A DNA stretch of 64,000 bases, from positions 2,217,981-2,281,980 of the forward strand of contig CM072160.1 in assembly GCA_036850595.1 (NCBI GenBank), given 5' to 3'. The notes beneath the pieces were generated by a model. That model ran no database searches. It was given only the letters and a program-made list of their open reading frames with translations, and was not told the DNA's origin. Below, piece after piece: positions 1-13,283 of the stretch. The position numbers and the translations under genes were made by a program. The DNA comes from Rhyacichthys aspro. Its lineage: Eukaryota; Chordata; Actinopteri; Gobiiformes; Rhyacichthyidae. Each line of letters starts with the position of its first letter. Positions within the stretch are counted from its first letter, which is position 1.

Positions 1-2494
1 CCCCTCCCACCCAGCGGCCGGAGAGTCTGGAGAGTCTGGCCCTCGGGTTTTTATGACAGATGAGACTTGGCCGCCGAGTTCCAGCCTTTTTCTCTCTGTC
101 TTTGCTGATGGTACAGTCGTCTGGGCTCCAAAAAAGCAACAGCTCAAGTGCCCCGGGACTTGGGCTTTGTGGCCTTGTTGAAATACAGAGGCGCTCGCAG
201 AGAGGCGTCAGTCGGTTAGCCCGCGGCCGGGAAAATTAAAAAGCAGCCGAGCCGCTCCACGGTGAAAAGAGAGGGTTTCGGGGGAAAGCAGCGGCTGACC
301 GGAGGAAGGTTTGACACGTCCTATTTATAACACCTCGTCCCTGGGTTACAGTGTTATTTACGATGTTTAAGGAGCAGAAATCGCTGGCACACACACTTAG
401 ACGTGCGCTAAACTGGAAGGGACGACCTTTAATTTAGCATGTGTGCAAGACATGCGTCGTAATGGACATGAGGGAAGTGATATAATCATTTCCATAAATA
501 TCTCTTCCACCACTGAAATCGTTTTGTTTTGCTTCGCTGCAGGCTTCACTGTCCCAAAATCCCTGGCCGTCCAAACAGAAAACATCTGCTCAATCCCATT
601 AATACTTGGGAGGATGTTTCATTTACAAAGTGGTCGGGGTAGCTTTATTCTCGACAAAAGCAGATGAGACAACAGAAAAAGGGAGAAAAATGAAGAGAGC
701 AACAAAGAGGCCAGTGATTTCCCGACTTGGCAACGCAAAAGGCCACAACAAAACTAGTCCACTTTTTAATTAGCAACACTAGGGCTCAAAAAGGCTTTGA
801 AAATGGGGAAAATCTCAAATTATAACCATGTGGAAAGCATAAAGCTAAGAAGATGGAGTACTTGGGGGATTCAGATAGCTTTCCTGTTACCAAGACGCAT
901 AAACTTCAGAGCAAATGAGACCAGCGCACAAATGAAAGACTATCCCGAGTAAGACAAGGCTTTGTCTTTGGGGTTCGTAATTTGGGGGAAGGTGGTTTGT
1001 GAGTATTTGTACACACACTGGACATATACAACACAACATTACTCAAGGCTCTATCTGTGCACAGCTAACGGGTGTAGCAGCCACCTCGAAGTATTCATGA
1101 TTCAGATTTGAAGGAGAATTTTTAACTTAACAACTTTAACAGAAAGTATTTGCAAATCCCACATCAATGATTGGATGAACCTGTCAGTAACCAATCACCG
1201 GGTCATTTGATCCAATCAGAGGAAAGCCACGTAAACACGCCCATAACTGTCAGTCCTGCCACAATATTGGTCTGAACATGGAGTGGCCTGGGAAAAGATG
1301 GATTTTAGGGAGGTTGTGAACTAACAAATCTTACAAGAATCCACCTACTGTGCATAGTAAGTCTTAAAGTCAGAGTTTAACAGACGTTTCCAAATTCCTT
1401 GTTGGATTTGAGCAGGAGATCATGTGCATTTTTCAGCTCAGACAAACACTTTTTCCCTACGTTTCTGACAATTACATGGATTAAGCAAAAGAACAAGTCT
1501 TCCAGAAGGTCTCTGGGGTTAAACAAAGGCCACGTAACACTCAAACAACCATTCACATAACATTTAGATTCACCAATTCACTTGTTAATGCATGTCTTTG
1601 GATGAAAGAAGGACACAACATGGAGACTCAAAGGAAAACCAGTTTGGAGATCGATCCCATGACCTTCTTGATGTTACCTGCACCTTAAGCTTTTGCTCCA
1701 TCCCATCAAACATCAAAATGCATGACATAATAAGCTCTTTTTTTGTTTTATGTGTTTGTATAAAGGCAGTGAGAGCTATATTTTCATATTCTGGCTGTTG
1801 CACATTGAGAATCTCGTAGGGTTTGAGCGGAAAAAGTCATTTATTATTTAAGAGCTGTGTGAAAACAGTCAAGAGATGCATGACTAAAGTAAAAGACTAG
1901 CTGCAGGAGTGTCTTGTGAACCTTGTGGAAGTGGCTGTAGTGCTAATTGGAGATGGGAGGATGCTCCAACTCTAATATACGAGCTTTTCTAGTGAAGCGG
2001 CTGAAGCAGAGTAGGTATTAGGGTTAGTGGCCACGCTAACGAGTCTGACTCACTCACCTCTAATATCACACGCAGCATGCACTTCGACTAATTACATATT
2101 TATTGTCGACACAAAGTGGTTTTATTTATATCTGACACTTTAATTGGAGTTCAGACCAGATTACTGTGTGATCATCTCCACTTCAAATTAAAAGGTTGAG
2201 CGTTTCCTGGTAAATGACGTGTGAGACTTTTTAAAGTAACGCCAAAGGCAGAACAAGAGTCTTTTCTCTTCACAGATAATTGGGCGTGATTTCATTTGTC
2301 ACTGTTGTAAATGCTTGTAAAAATGGAATATAATAAAGTAGCAAAGGCAAAATGAAACATGTTTTAACCCAACCTGATCCATACATTGCATCGTATTCCA
2401 AACATAATCATAATAAACTATATTTTCTAACTTTTAACATGGTCACAGTCTAAACAAAGGCCGTAAATAAAACTGTGGTGCATCCAAATCCAAA

Positions 2495-2580
2495 AAGTAA
2501 AGGTTTAGTCCTAGTTTAGTCCCTGTTTAGTCCTGGTTCAGTCTTTAATACTGATTTAGCTCCTGTTCTGACGAGTGAAA
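2495..2580 (+). repeat. tagtcctg-type simple repeat
   Basis: Degenerate copies of TTTAGTCCTGGTT are seen at about 2510-2545. Related stretches occur at 26410-26530 and, in reverse, at 54743-54800, so this is a dispersed degenerate minisatellite. Confidence 0.55.
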
Positions 2581-3788
2581 GTGAGCCTTATTTCTTTATA
2601 GTTTCTGAATGAGTTAAACTTTTTAATTTCAAATATCACAAGTCAAAACTTTATCGCATTTTCCAAAATACTGCAGCTATCACATCATTCTAATACTGTA
2701 CAGCCGTAGTGAGTACTTTTGACTGAGTAACAAGCCCAGACACAAATGCATGGTAACTAGAAACTAAATTTTCAATTTGGAATAGAATGTGCAGTGTTCC
2801 CAATGCTTTTGCGTGTATGAAAATAAAAGCTTTTATAATGATTTTAAGCTTTACTCACTTTTTTAAACAATATTATGAACAAAAACTGTATCAGTATGGT
2901 ACAAATAAGACAAAATAAACATATAAACTTTCAAATCTTCTAAAGTGATCCCATTAAAACCAAGTGTTGCGTTGTCATGGTGAGCATTCTTATCAAAATA
3001 TGCCTATTTAGGGTTAAAATACCATTTATATTTGAGAACAAAAGTGCAGAACTGGGGAAAATAAGGTGTTTACGGTTCATTTGACGCACTGCCGACTGAA
3101 ACCACTCCACAGTCAGACCACCAGTGAGCACTCAGATATTAACAGATATGAAAAAGAAGTGTGTGTTTAACCTGTTTGACAAGCTGCCAGTAGTTTGATA
3201 TTACTACACTGGATCGCTGGGCCTTTAAACAGAGCAACACTGGACTTTAAAGCCTCGCCGACAGAAGAAGCAGAGGAGCGTAGCGGTCATGTTCATAAAG
3301 CGTGACCGCAGCTCCAGGCCTGCTCTTTCATCACCTGAAGTGGAAAAAACACACGACTCTGGTGTGTTTTATGGAGCATTTACATATCTGCATACGTCCC
3401 GCTCGAACAGTTTTAACAAAGACGCAGTTTTGTTACATCATAGTCCTGAAAGCTTAAGGAAAATAATCAGGAACAGGAACAATAAACTGTGATCAGCAGA
3501 TGATAAAAAAGAACAGCAAAAGGTGAAAGTGGGAAACAGATACCAGTCGGGTTTAAAAATACATTAGACAGATATTATGCTGTTTTATGTTTTCTACAGC
3601 TCTATTTTTTATAAACCTCCTGTAAAGCCAAACTTTTCCCAATTTTCCTGATGAACAGTCCTAAAGAGTTGAAAAGAAGGCAACTGGACATAGTTTGGAA
3701 AGAAGGTTGTCAGTTCTAGAGTAAACTCGTCTGAGGTGAGTTTATACCCTTGAGAAGGAGTGGTTTAACCAGAGTTTTACATTTGCTT

Positions 3789-3834
3789 TGAGGGCCATTA
3801 GCATAACTTACTTACGTCATGCTAATGGCCCTCA
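3789..3834. repeat. Perfect inverted repeat, 16-bp arms, 14-nt loop
   Basis: The arms 3789-3804 (TGAGGGCCATTAGCAT) and 3819-3834 are exact reverse complements around a 14-nt spacer. No related copies are seen in the window. It could be a hairpin, a palindromic end of an element, or a template-switch product. Confidence 0.9.
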
Positions 3835-6800
3835 TGTCTCTACTCCATCCAGGCAAATCAACTCAAATGTAGTTAAAATAAACAGATCTAACTAATCAGC
3901 CCAATCTTACTGCACAATCTAACAACATTTGGGCTTCAGCTTTGGCTTCTCTTGAATGGTTCTTCGTGATTTTAAAGCGACACTCACAAAAACAGTGATG
4001 GAACGATCAGAAAACTAAGATGACTGCACAGTTAGCAGTGGTTGTCCTTTGGGTTGCAGCTGATTGTTCTGTACTCTAACACTAATATTGGTTGGTAGTT
4101 TTTGGAAACTGAGAGTGTTTATGAATAAATAAAATAAAACCTCATTGAAAATTACATCTAACTCAAACTGCACCTGTTTGTTGTCAATGGTAATACACTG
4201 GAATACAAATTAAATGGAGGCAAGTGCTTCTGACTTCACAAAGCAACACTTAGCCTCTGCTAATCCAAACGTCCTGCCAACTCTAACATCAGTGAGACTT
4301 TTCCAACATCCAACAAGGAGCAAAGATGTTCTCACAGCAGCTCAGAGAAGATTTAACACCAATCTCATTTAAAAATCCCCCAAAACAAATCGCTCCCGTC
4401 TTAAGTCTCTCGGTTCTGAACAGTGGAATGTGATCAGTGCTTTATCTGTCTTTTGAGCAAAACGGCAGAAAGTGAAGTCGGAGGGTTAAGCTGCTTGGAT
4501 TTACACGGTTTCTTTAGCTTTGTTTAGTCCTTCCACATCCTCAAGTGAAAGGTCAGACTGTGATGCTATTGTCCATTCATTTGGGAACAAACTGGAGAAG
4601 GACTAGACCCTCATGAGATGATTAGATGTGTTTTTACAATGACTAAAAGAACTAACAGCTCCATCTGGAAAATGAGTCACTGTTAATGTAAACTGTATTA
4701 GAGACTGTGTGTAGACAGGGATAAACACTACAGGTGTTGGAGTTGATGAGAATAATGACAAAGCTGCATGTTGTGATTGCTATCGTGTCAGTAATTTAAT
4801 GCTCTGAAGAAATGGTGGGAGCTAATGCAGTGGTTGTTGAATAAAGCTGGGAAAACCCTTTTTTTATTTATTTAAACAAGGCCAGATGTGATCAGCTGTT
4901 GTCCTTTTGACCTTTTGAATCATGAAAGTTTCGCTATTGATGCTGCTAAATTACTGTTCTGTATTAATTGTATATTTTTCAATGAGATTAATAAAAGCTA
5001 ACTGTGATTGGCCCAGCATTTCGCATTAGATTTATAATATTTAGGATAATTTTGTGGATATAGTCTATTTATAGTCCTGCTTCCTTTGATTTTTTACATA
5101 GCTGCTGCTCCGAAAAGTTTGTAGATTAAAATACAAACTACAAAGTCTTGAAAATCAACCAATTTATATTGTTTTTGTAGAGAACTATAACCAATCCATA
5201 AACATAGGGGTCTGTTTCACTGGCTTTTTATGCTTCTTTCCTTTTAAACGAGCAAAACCATTTACTCACTATATTGTAACATGAAAGAATGATCAAAAAA
5301 ATGAAACTTTGGTTGAAATTCAGTTGTGTCCAGAGATTCTGCATCCTATCCCTGGGAAAATCCAACTTAAATCCACAAAAAACAGAGTAATTCTCTGTAT
5401 AAAACAGACAAAAATGAATTAGAATGACCAGATTATACTTATATGCTGCTATTTAGTGAAGATTCTGCCTGTGAGTTTGTGTTCAGCTTGTAAGGAAGCT
5501 ATTAAAGGGCTAAAAAAAGGGTTTGACCTAGTAATAAGTGGATCATCTGCTGACCATGCCTTGTGGAAAGCTCGTAGTCCCTCCCTGACTCGAACACCTC
5601 AGCAGTGTGGAGTCATTCGTGGCCCACTCAGTGCGGTAACACGCAACTCATTTGTAACTCCTTACGGGATGTGTGTAGGTGGGCGGCCGCGGTGAAGAGG
5701 TGAGTTGTAAATCTCTTGTTCCCATGTATTAAGGACTGGTTTGTTTTCACTGGCAGCAGTCTCCACGGAAAGGAAGTTGAGATCAGCAACACGGGCCTAA
5801 ATCAGGGATGACCAGAGTTTTCAAAGAGCTGTGATCATGTGATAACGCCCAGGAGTCAACAATGTGGACCATGGAAGTGAAAATGCACTGTTCTAGCTTT
5901 AATTAAACACAAATGTAGTTTCCCTCACACATAAGGCATTAATGTGAACAGATCTAACAGTTTTTTTTGCTATTGCCACGTATATTCAAGCCTGGCCTTG
6001 GGCTGAAATCTGTTATGCAACGGGAATTTATTAAAACTTTTTCACAGTTGAGTAAGTTTAACAGTAAAACGTCTATAGCTTTTAAGAATTTCAGGTTCAT
6101 TCAATGCATAGAACAGCTCACACTAATGCACTCAGAAATACAGTAAGTGTTGGCACGGTGTTAGTAAGTGTTGAAACTGGTGTTGCCTAAAAAAAAAAAG
6201 GATTGTGTTATGAGATGTGCAAACTGTTGCTAAATTAATCACATACATCGATCATTTTTGGACCAAAACATGTTTATCTCCTTAACCATTGCTTCCCCAA
6301 AATGAAAGTAATTGAATAAGTAATTAATAAAAACAAACAAAAACCAACAACAACCTCTTCCATGAGCTGTAACAATATTTTTTTCAAGATAGAAAAATGC
6401 AAAGACTGTTATTTTGCAGCAACAACTTTTTCTTTTGGAATCTTTTTATTTTATAATTGGTTGCTATGGTTGCTAGGGACAGTGGTGCACTTCAAAACAT
6501 TTCCATTTGAGGCTTTTTGCTCCCACACTTTCCCACAAATTATATAATAAAACTTAGAGACTTTTGTTTTCTTTCACAAAATGTAACTATCGAAGGTGGT
6601 TGGGGTGAATATACTGTATTGTAGACACTATTATGTTCCTTTTAAACACTTCTTATCATGGTTTACTTCACTGTTGCCAAAAACGTTGGGGATTTATTGC
6701 ATTTTGGATGAGATTTCTCAATTGCTCTTATCAATAAACACATTTGAATTGTCAAAAGTTGTTATGTAGTCAAACATTTTTTCTTTATGCTTAATGTAGA

Positions 6801-9800
6801 TATTCCAAAGTGTAATGACACAACAATAAACATATCTTTCACATAAACCGTTCCTTTGAAGCCCGTCCAAATGTTTGATGACTGAAGGGTTTGTGTGAAA
6901 TTGGCCAAAGTGGGACCATTGTTGACAACTTGAAGTTTTACGCCAGCTACTTAAAACACTAGTGTTTTTAATGTTTCTGTACGATGATTCAAGTGAGGCC
7001 CAGACTTAGAAGTGGTTTGTCTCGTCCAGTCAAAACAAAGTCAGTGGAGAGAAAAGGCGTAGCAGCTGTAAATCACATCAGAGCACTAATTACTATCTCG
7101 GTGCGAAGACACAGCTCAATCCGTGCTAAAAGTGTGGCAGTAACCGTGCGGCCTGCGTGTGGGAAATTCCCCTCGTGTTCGACATGTGCGTGTAGGGTTT
7201 TTCGGCGTCGGGCCTGGTTTCTTTCACACATCACTGAGACGGAGAGACAGGGTTATTGCACTGGAGAGAGCTGCAGTCTTCACGGCACAGCTGCCTCCAC
7301 GGGGCCAGCCTATTCATTAGACCGCGGCCGTTACTAAAGCGGGGCTATGGTTTATGGGACAGTGCCGTGTGGGGAAAGAGACTCGGGGCCTGATTCATCT
7401 GCCATTACACCCGCCTTTGATGAGGGATTCAAAACTTCCATATTCAGGACATTTAAGACGGCACCAGAGGCGAGCGCTGATTCTGTGGTAGCACTAATGT
7501 GTTTTATGGGGCTCACAAAAATCAAATGAAAGGACATTTTGGTAAACTAGTTAAAATACAGTTCCTTTGACTGACTCATAGTAAAAGTACAGTCATTGAT
7601 TCATAAATACAATATTTTTCCACATTTATTTGAAATATTCATTGGTCTAATCATCTCAAATCATGTCCATAAGTAAAACTGACCCAGTGTTGTCCAGAAA
7701 CCAATAACAACACTCTATATCCAAACTTCTTGTATTTGTTTCTTCACATATTGCCAGGAAATTGCTGTTGTATGAAAAAGATTATCACCCCCAAGCACCC
7801 CTTTAAAAAAATGTGTTTAAATGGGTCCCTTTATAAAAGCACTGAAATTGGGTCCAGGACATTGTCAGAAGTGTAGTAAAAATAACTGGTACACCTCAAA
7901 AACCTGTAAAAGGTCACTGAAAAAGGACAAATCTTAAATGCAAAGCCTCCTATATGTTACTTTTTAAATCGTGTTGTGTGTCTTTTCAATGTTTGTGTTG
8001 GTATGAGCCCTACTGGAATAATAAAGATGTCTTAAGCCTTGAATCTAATCCAATCTAAAGCAGAATCATGTTAATATCAAGAGATAACAAAACTGTTTCC
8101 CTCCAAAACAAGTCACTGATAAAACATCTGAAAAATGGGTATGAAATCTATAAAAGACACTTTGTTGATAAAAAACTATAAACTGATGAAAACATACAGT
8201 AATTTTATGGCATTTTTTAAAAAGGGCTGTATGAAAACCATTGAAACACACCCAAAGAAATAATAATAATGTAATAACATTTTCAATTTGGTCCAAAGCC
8301 TGGTTCAGATTTCAGGTGTGAAAATGCTCTTATATTCCAAATACATCCCAAACCTAACACGCCTTTTTCTTCATCCTTCAGCACTTATGGTTTAATTTAA
8401 TAAAAGCCAAAAATAAAAGCCAGTTCAGGTCATAAATGTCCAAATCCTTCATGTGAAATTCTAATAAACATGAATCAGTAGAAGAAATAACAATACAAAC
8501 AAACAGAATGTGTTTTTTTGAGGCAATTAAACCCTATTAAAAACCTTTGTTGTTTATTTTATTTATTACATATCCCAGAGTAAAGTGCATAAAGGGAAGT
8601 TTTAGAGGGACCAGGTTGGTGCAGGGTTTACGCAATGGCTTGATCAATCACTCCATCTAGTGCCCGCCTCAGTCAAAGAAACACAAAACTCGCCGGACAA
8701 TGTCTCCTCCGTCGAAACCAGAGTGTATTTTGACCTTGGCATCGTAGCTAATAATCAAGACACGGACCGTTAAGGCCCGGCCGAGGAGGAACGAGACGTG
8801 AAAGCGGGACGAGCACACACACATCGCAGCTGTTAAAGAGAGCTGCACTTCATCTGCGCCCCTCTAATTACACCACTAGGAATAGATCCACATCTCTGCA
8901 CCGACAGCGCCAGAGACGGGACGGGCAGCGCACCAGGAGCTGGCAGCAGCCTCGGCTCCGGCCTCTGAACGGACTCCAACAAACACTAACCACCGGGGTT
9001 TCGTACATAACTCCAGGACCTCACTGGACCGACATCAGCCTCTTTTACACTGACTTTTTGTTGTAGGACAGTCTTTTTCACACTCCAAATATAGACTTAT
9101 TCAGAGTGATGCCAATACAAGGCTTGGTCCACACAGAGAGTTTTGTAAACGCTTCTCATCCACTTTAAGAGTTCCGGTTTAAAAGTACTTCTAAAGGGAA
9201 AAATGTAGAGGTCTTGGTCTTGGAGGAAGCTTAAGACTATTTTGTAAAGGTGTTGGTCTTGTCTCAGTCTCAGACACCAAGTCTTTATTTGTTTGTGATT
9301 GGATGATAACCAATTAATATCCAATTAAATTCACATTAATTCTGCTCTATATCTGCTCCAACACTTGTCTTGGTGAGTCTGGACTTGGACTGTTTTTTTT
9401 CTGAGTTTAAAATGTCACTTTAGTAGATAATCTCCGTTTCGCCTGAAAAATCTCAGAGGCACAAACAATAAACAATATCTATTTATAAAAATATCCATGT
9501 TTGTGGATCCCCTCAGAGTATATATATTTAAGAGGTTATTGTATGAAGGTAGATAAGCTGCAGAATACTGTGTGAGAGTTGTTTGTTTTCACTTTTTCAA
9601 AATATTCACACCTGTATCCAGAATTTGCAGTTATAGGATAGAATTTACACATACATTTTGATTACTTTTGCATCCCAACTACAACATATTCAGCAACACA
9701 TCTACCTTCACTCTGTTGGGCACGAAATAGTTCATTTAGTGCCAAACAGACAAATCCGTCAGTCAGGATTTAACTCCGTCAAGAGGTCTCCTGTTATTCT

Positions 9801-12124
9801 TCAGACTGGAGTAAGCCTCTTAGAAACAAAAACAAGAAAACAAATGACCAAAGCAACGCTGGCTTCACAACGACGTAAAGAAACAGCACTAAACGTCTGC
9901 TACAAATCACTCCAATCTCATTACAAACAAAAAACCGCTCCAGAGAAAGACGTGGAAGTGTGTAGCTCTTGGCTCCACTTCAGGGCTCGTTTTCAGCCGC
10001 GATTTGAATGTTTATTAGCATTTTAGATTTGACGCAGAGTAAATGAGTCAGAAAGATTAAAAGTGGGTTTGTTGGCCTGAAGGAAAGGTCACAGGGGATT
10101 TGTTGCTGACTCACTACCTACACTTTCTGACTTGGACACTGAAGAATGCACTTTTACACTAGTTTTTTGGGACAGAAGGTTTTATTTGGTGAGTCACAAG
10201 AGTAAGTGTGAGTAATAAGACAGGAGGATGTTTTATTATGTCTTCGTCTTTATTATAAGCTGGTCTTTTCCTACATTTAATGCAACACACACATCTGTTA
10301 GGACTTGCCCTTCTGTGATAATACACAAGTGTCTCCCTGATTTGAGTCAATCATGCTAGTCCATTAGCCTAACAACATTAACTCAGAAGAAACAGTTTAA
10401 CACGTTTCTCTCTGTGATGTTGGTGCAGCAGCCTTTTATTAAAACACAGCCCCATTTCACAAAGTTTATCTTAGAAAAGAGTGATGTGAAAGACGAAACA
10501 AATGTTGACGATATTGTTTCTATTTTGTATTTTATTCGTTTCTTTAGCAGCGAAATCTTTATTGTCATTGGATAAAAACGTCCATTAAATGTGAAGAGTG
10601 AAGTAAAAAGTAAGAAGAAGAGTAAATAATTTCGATTATATTTAAATGATTAAGTTAAATTTGTAAGTAGATGGAGCATGAGCAAACTGAATTTCGAAGC
10701 AAATCGGGGAATGACACGAAGGGCCAGTCCTGGTGGAGCTGAGTCTGCAGTACATCGGCATCTACTTGAGGACAGTAATGTGTATTTTTGGTGAAACTAG
10801 AACAGCCCTCAGTAAACAGAGGAGGTGGACTCAATCTGTCATCTATTTATAACTGTATTAAAGCCCAGACAGAAGCAGTTTCATCAAAACAACAGGCCAT
10901 CAGCATCAGAGAGGATTAGTTGTGCTTAAGGACCCAAAGGTGAATCACGACTCCCACTGACACCAACACAGGCCAATCACCTGCTCAACGACCCTGAGTG
11001 ACACTAGTCCTGACCTCTCATTGGGTCTCATCAGACACCGGGTTAAACCACTCCCTCTGAGGGATATAAACGCATCTCAAGTCCCTTGGAAACGTCTTCT
11101 GTTTCTAAACTATGTCCAGATGCCTTCTTTTTAACCCCTTTAGCGCTATGACTACCTGGATGACTGAGAACCTCCGCAATCACCTTCGTAAATAGTCAAA
11201 TCTATACTCTTGGCCATTTTTCTGCTTTCAGCACATCTCTTTCAACAGCAGAATACTCACTCGTTGCCTGATAAATCCTGCTGCAATATTTAAAGTTGTG
11301 TATGACCTTCATTTTTCAGTTTATAATGTCTCTGCTAATTGGAGTTATACCTTTGAAAACACTTTTGGAAACACATTTAGAAGCTCCTGTGGCCTATTGG
11401 GTTATACTTCACCAAAAAGTTAAGTGCTTTCTGATCTTTTTCCCTTTTATTTCCTTCTATGTGCTCTAAATAAAGATGAATTGGCTCATAATGCAAAACA
11501 GTTTGGGTGTAGAAGTGTCGATAGATCTTCGCTTCGTCTGTTCACCTCGTTCGGAGCAGAATTTAGTCATAAACGAAGGTAAGCGACGGCGTCTCGGGGC
11601 TTAGAGGTCAATGGGTGAGAACCATCTTTCAGCAGCTCCTTTATTAACTCCACGCACGCTCAACTCACACAAACACCAGCGACAGGAAAGTAACCGGCAT
11701 CACACTGAAAAGAACTGGCAGCCGTGTTCACACTTCACAAAGCGCCCACTGTCTCCGTCTTTTGGGCTCGAGATAAGCAAAAGAAAAAGGGAAAGAGTTG
11801 CCAGAAAAGATGATGTGACGATAAAGGAATGTAAGGCGACCCGTGGGACAGTCGCGGTTCAGAAAGAGGATACGCTTTTTTACAATGAAGGGCACACAAA
11901 GTCCACCAGAAGACAAGTGGTAATAGTTTGATTGTATGTAAAGTACCACACTGACTTTTTCTTAATGGGTTTGTATGGAAGGCTGAGGTGATGGATGGGG
12001 CATAAAATCTAGGACTATGCTGCCTAACACCAAATAATAGCTTAGCATGTTTTCTCCATCTTCGCACCATTTCCAAAATCAAACTAATTTTAACTCTAAG
12101 ATCTCGTAAAAGTCATTCAACATC

Positions 12125-12485
12125 AGTTTCAGCCTCACTTCGCAGGCTGTCCTTGCATTTTAGAATTGATTTTAAGATTTTAATGATCACTTTTAAAGTT
12201 TGTTTAGGCCTAGTACCAAGTTACATATGAATTTTTAATCCCATACGAGCCTCGGGAAGGTCCATTTTAACTGTTCCAAAGTCGAGGCTGAAGACTAAAG
12301 GTGACCGGGCTTTTTCTGTCAGAGCCCGTTGACTTCGGAACGACCAGAATCATTTCATCTTTTTAATAATTTCTTCTTAACCAGATCTTGTCACACCCCT
12401 ACGTCCAACTAATTTCTATTTATGTATTTGACCTGTTTTTAACCAGGAAAGTCCCAAGAAGATTGCGTCTCTTTTTTGTGGACTT
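12125..12485 (+). mobile_element. Decayed L2-type LINE, 3' end of reverse-transcriptase ORF plus tail
   Basis: The plus strand encodes LSLHFRIDFKILMITFKVCL followed by GLVPSY from about 12148, then in another frame VPKSRLKTKGDRAFSVRAR at about 12277-12330. These match the C-terminal end of L2/CR1-group LINE ORF2 proteins (RVDFKILLLTFKALHG..., and RLKTKGDRAFSVRAPRLWN...). Stops and frameshifts make it non-functional. The tail TTTTTAACCAGGAAAGTCCC is also a familiar fish repeat end. It lies antisense to bcas3. Confidence 0.8.
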
Positions 12486-13189
12486 ATTGTAGATTGTTTT
12501 GGTAAAAACAGAGCATCCAGAGGAACCTATGGAGAGATGGAAGCCTATGCACAAAGCCATGCCCCACCGTGTTGCACTAATTTTACAGAAAAAAAATGAA
12601 CAAAGCAGTCAGGACAGCCTCAATATTGCTTTGTTTCTGTCACAAAGTTAATGTCAGATCAAATTAACAGCTCCATATTGTGAGTGTCTCTCTGTAGAAA
12701 AGCTTTCTGTTGTGTCATTTTGTCCAAAGCTGGAAATGCTAAGCTGAACTAACCAAACTAAATAAGTGGAATTCTGTTTTGGTACAAACTAAAATAAGAG
12801 GGCAACAAGTGCAAAAACACTCCATAGTGAATATTTGTTAGCAATATTAGAGTATATACTCATTCGAGTCTCTTAGGTAAAGGTTTACTTTTGAAATTAC
12901 TGAACGAGATCTAAATAAACACGTATTGCTAAATGTTTAATGGTTTTAATACTTTACACAGACATTGGAATGATCTATGTCATTGTTTTGGTGATAAAAA
13001 CATTTGGAGCCTGTTGTACACAAAGCCTCCAGAGCCGGTCGTATGAGTCGATGACTGGTCCGAGGGTTTACGTGTGAGTAAAATGAAACACTCCAACAGC
13101 AGTGTTTATAATTACGTCTTTCTTTACACGTATCCTGTTCAAAAACAACTGCGTGTTCGTGTTTGTGAGCAGAAGGGAGTGTGTCTCAC

Positions 13190-13283
13190 CGCTGGGGTTG
13201 AACTGCATGCAGGATATGGGTTTGTCATGAGCCGGGAAGTGTGCCACCACTCCCTCCCCGTCCGAGTCCTCACTCACCAGGAC
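13190..13283 (-). CDS. bcas3: bcas3 coding exon 12 (residues 328-358), last exon in window
   Basis: This 94-nt exon encodes VLVSEDSDGEGVVAHFPAHD followed by KPISCMQFNPS and the first base of G359. HFPAHxKPxxCMxFNxSG is the WD40 strand typical of BCAS3, with the His-Asp pair of a WD blade. The acceptor is GATCCAG and the donor GTGAGA. The next exon expected in the family would begin like MLLVTTDTLGHDFHVFQ. I looked for it on the minus strand down to position 1 and did not find it. Confidence 0.95.

Larger units (their letters stand above)
1..13189 (-). other. bcas3 intron after coding exon 12 (open at left edge)
   Basis: This is AT-rich non-coding DNA with no exon that I can recognise on either strand. 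It contains a tagtcctg-type simple repeat near 2.5 kb, a perfect hairpin at 3.8 kb and a decayed L2-type LINE end at 12.1-12.5 kb. GC-richer blocks at about 1-300, 7.0-7.5 and 8.69-8.98 kb could be conserved regulatory DNA. The rest looks like ordinary intron. Confidence 0.8.

Noticed and set aside
6984..7337. A 117-codon plus-strand frame as an intronic gene
   Set aside because: It has an Arg/Ser-rich composition without domain signals, sits in a CpG-bearing intron block, and has no supporting gene structure.
1..13189. The next bcas3 exon (expected to start like MLLVTTDTLGHDF) in the left 13 kb
   Set aside because: I read the minus strand for this segment and for the following one and found no match, so it probably lies beyond the left edge.
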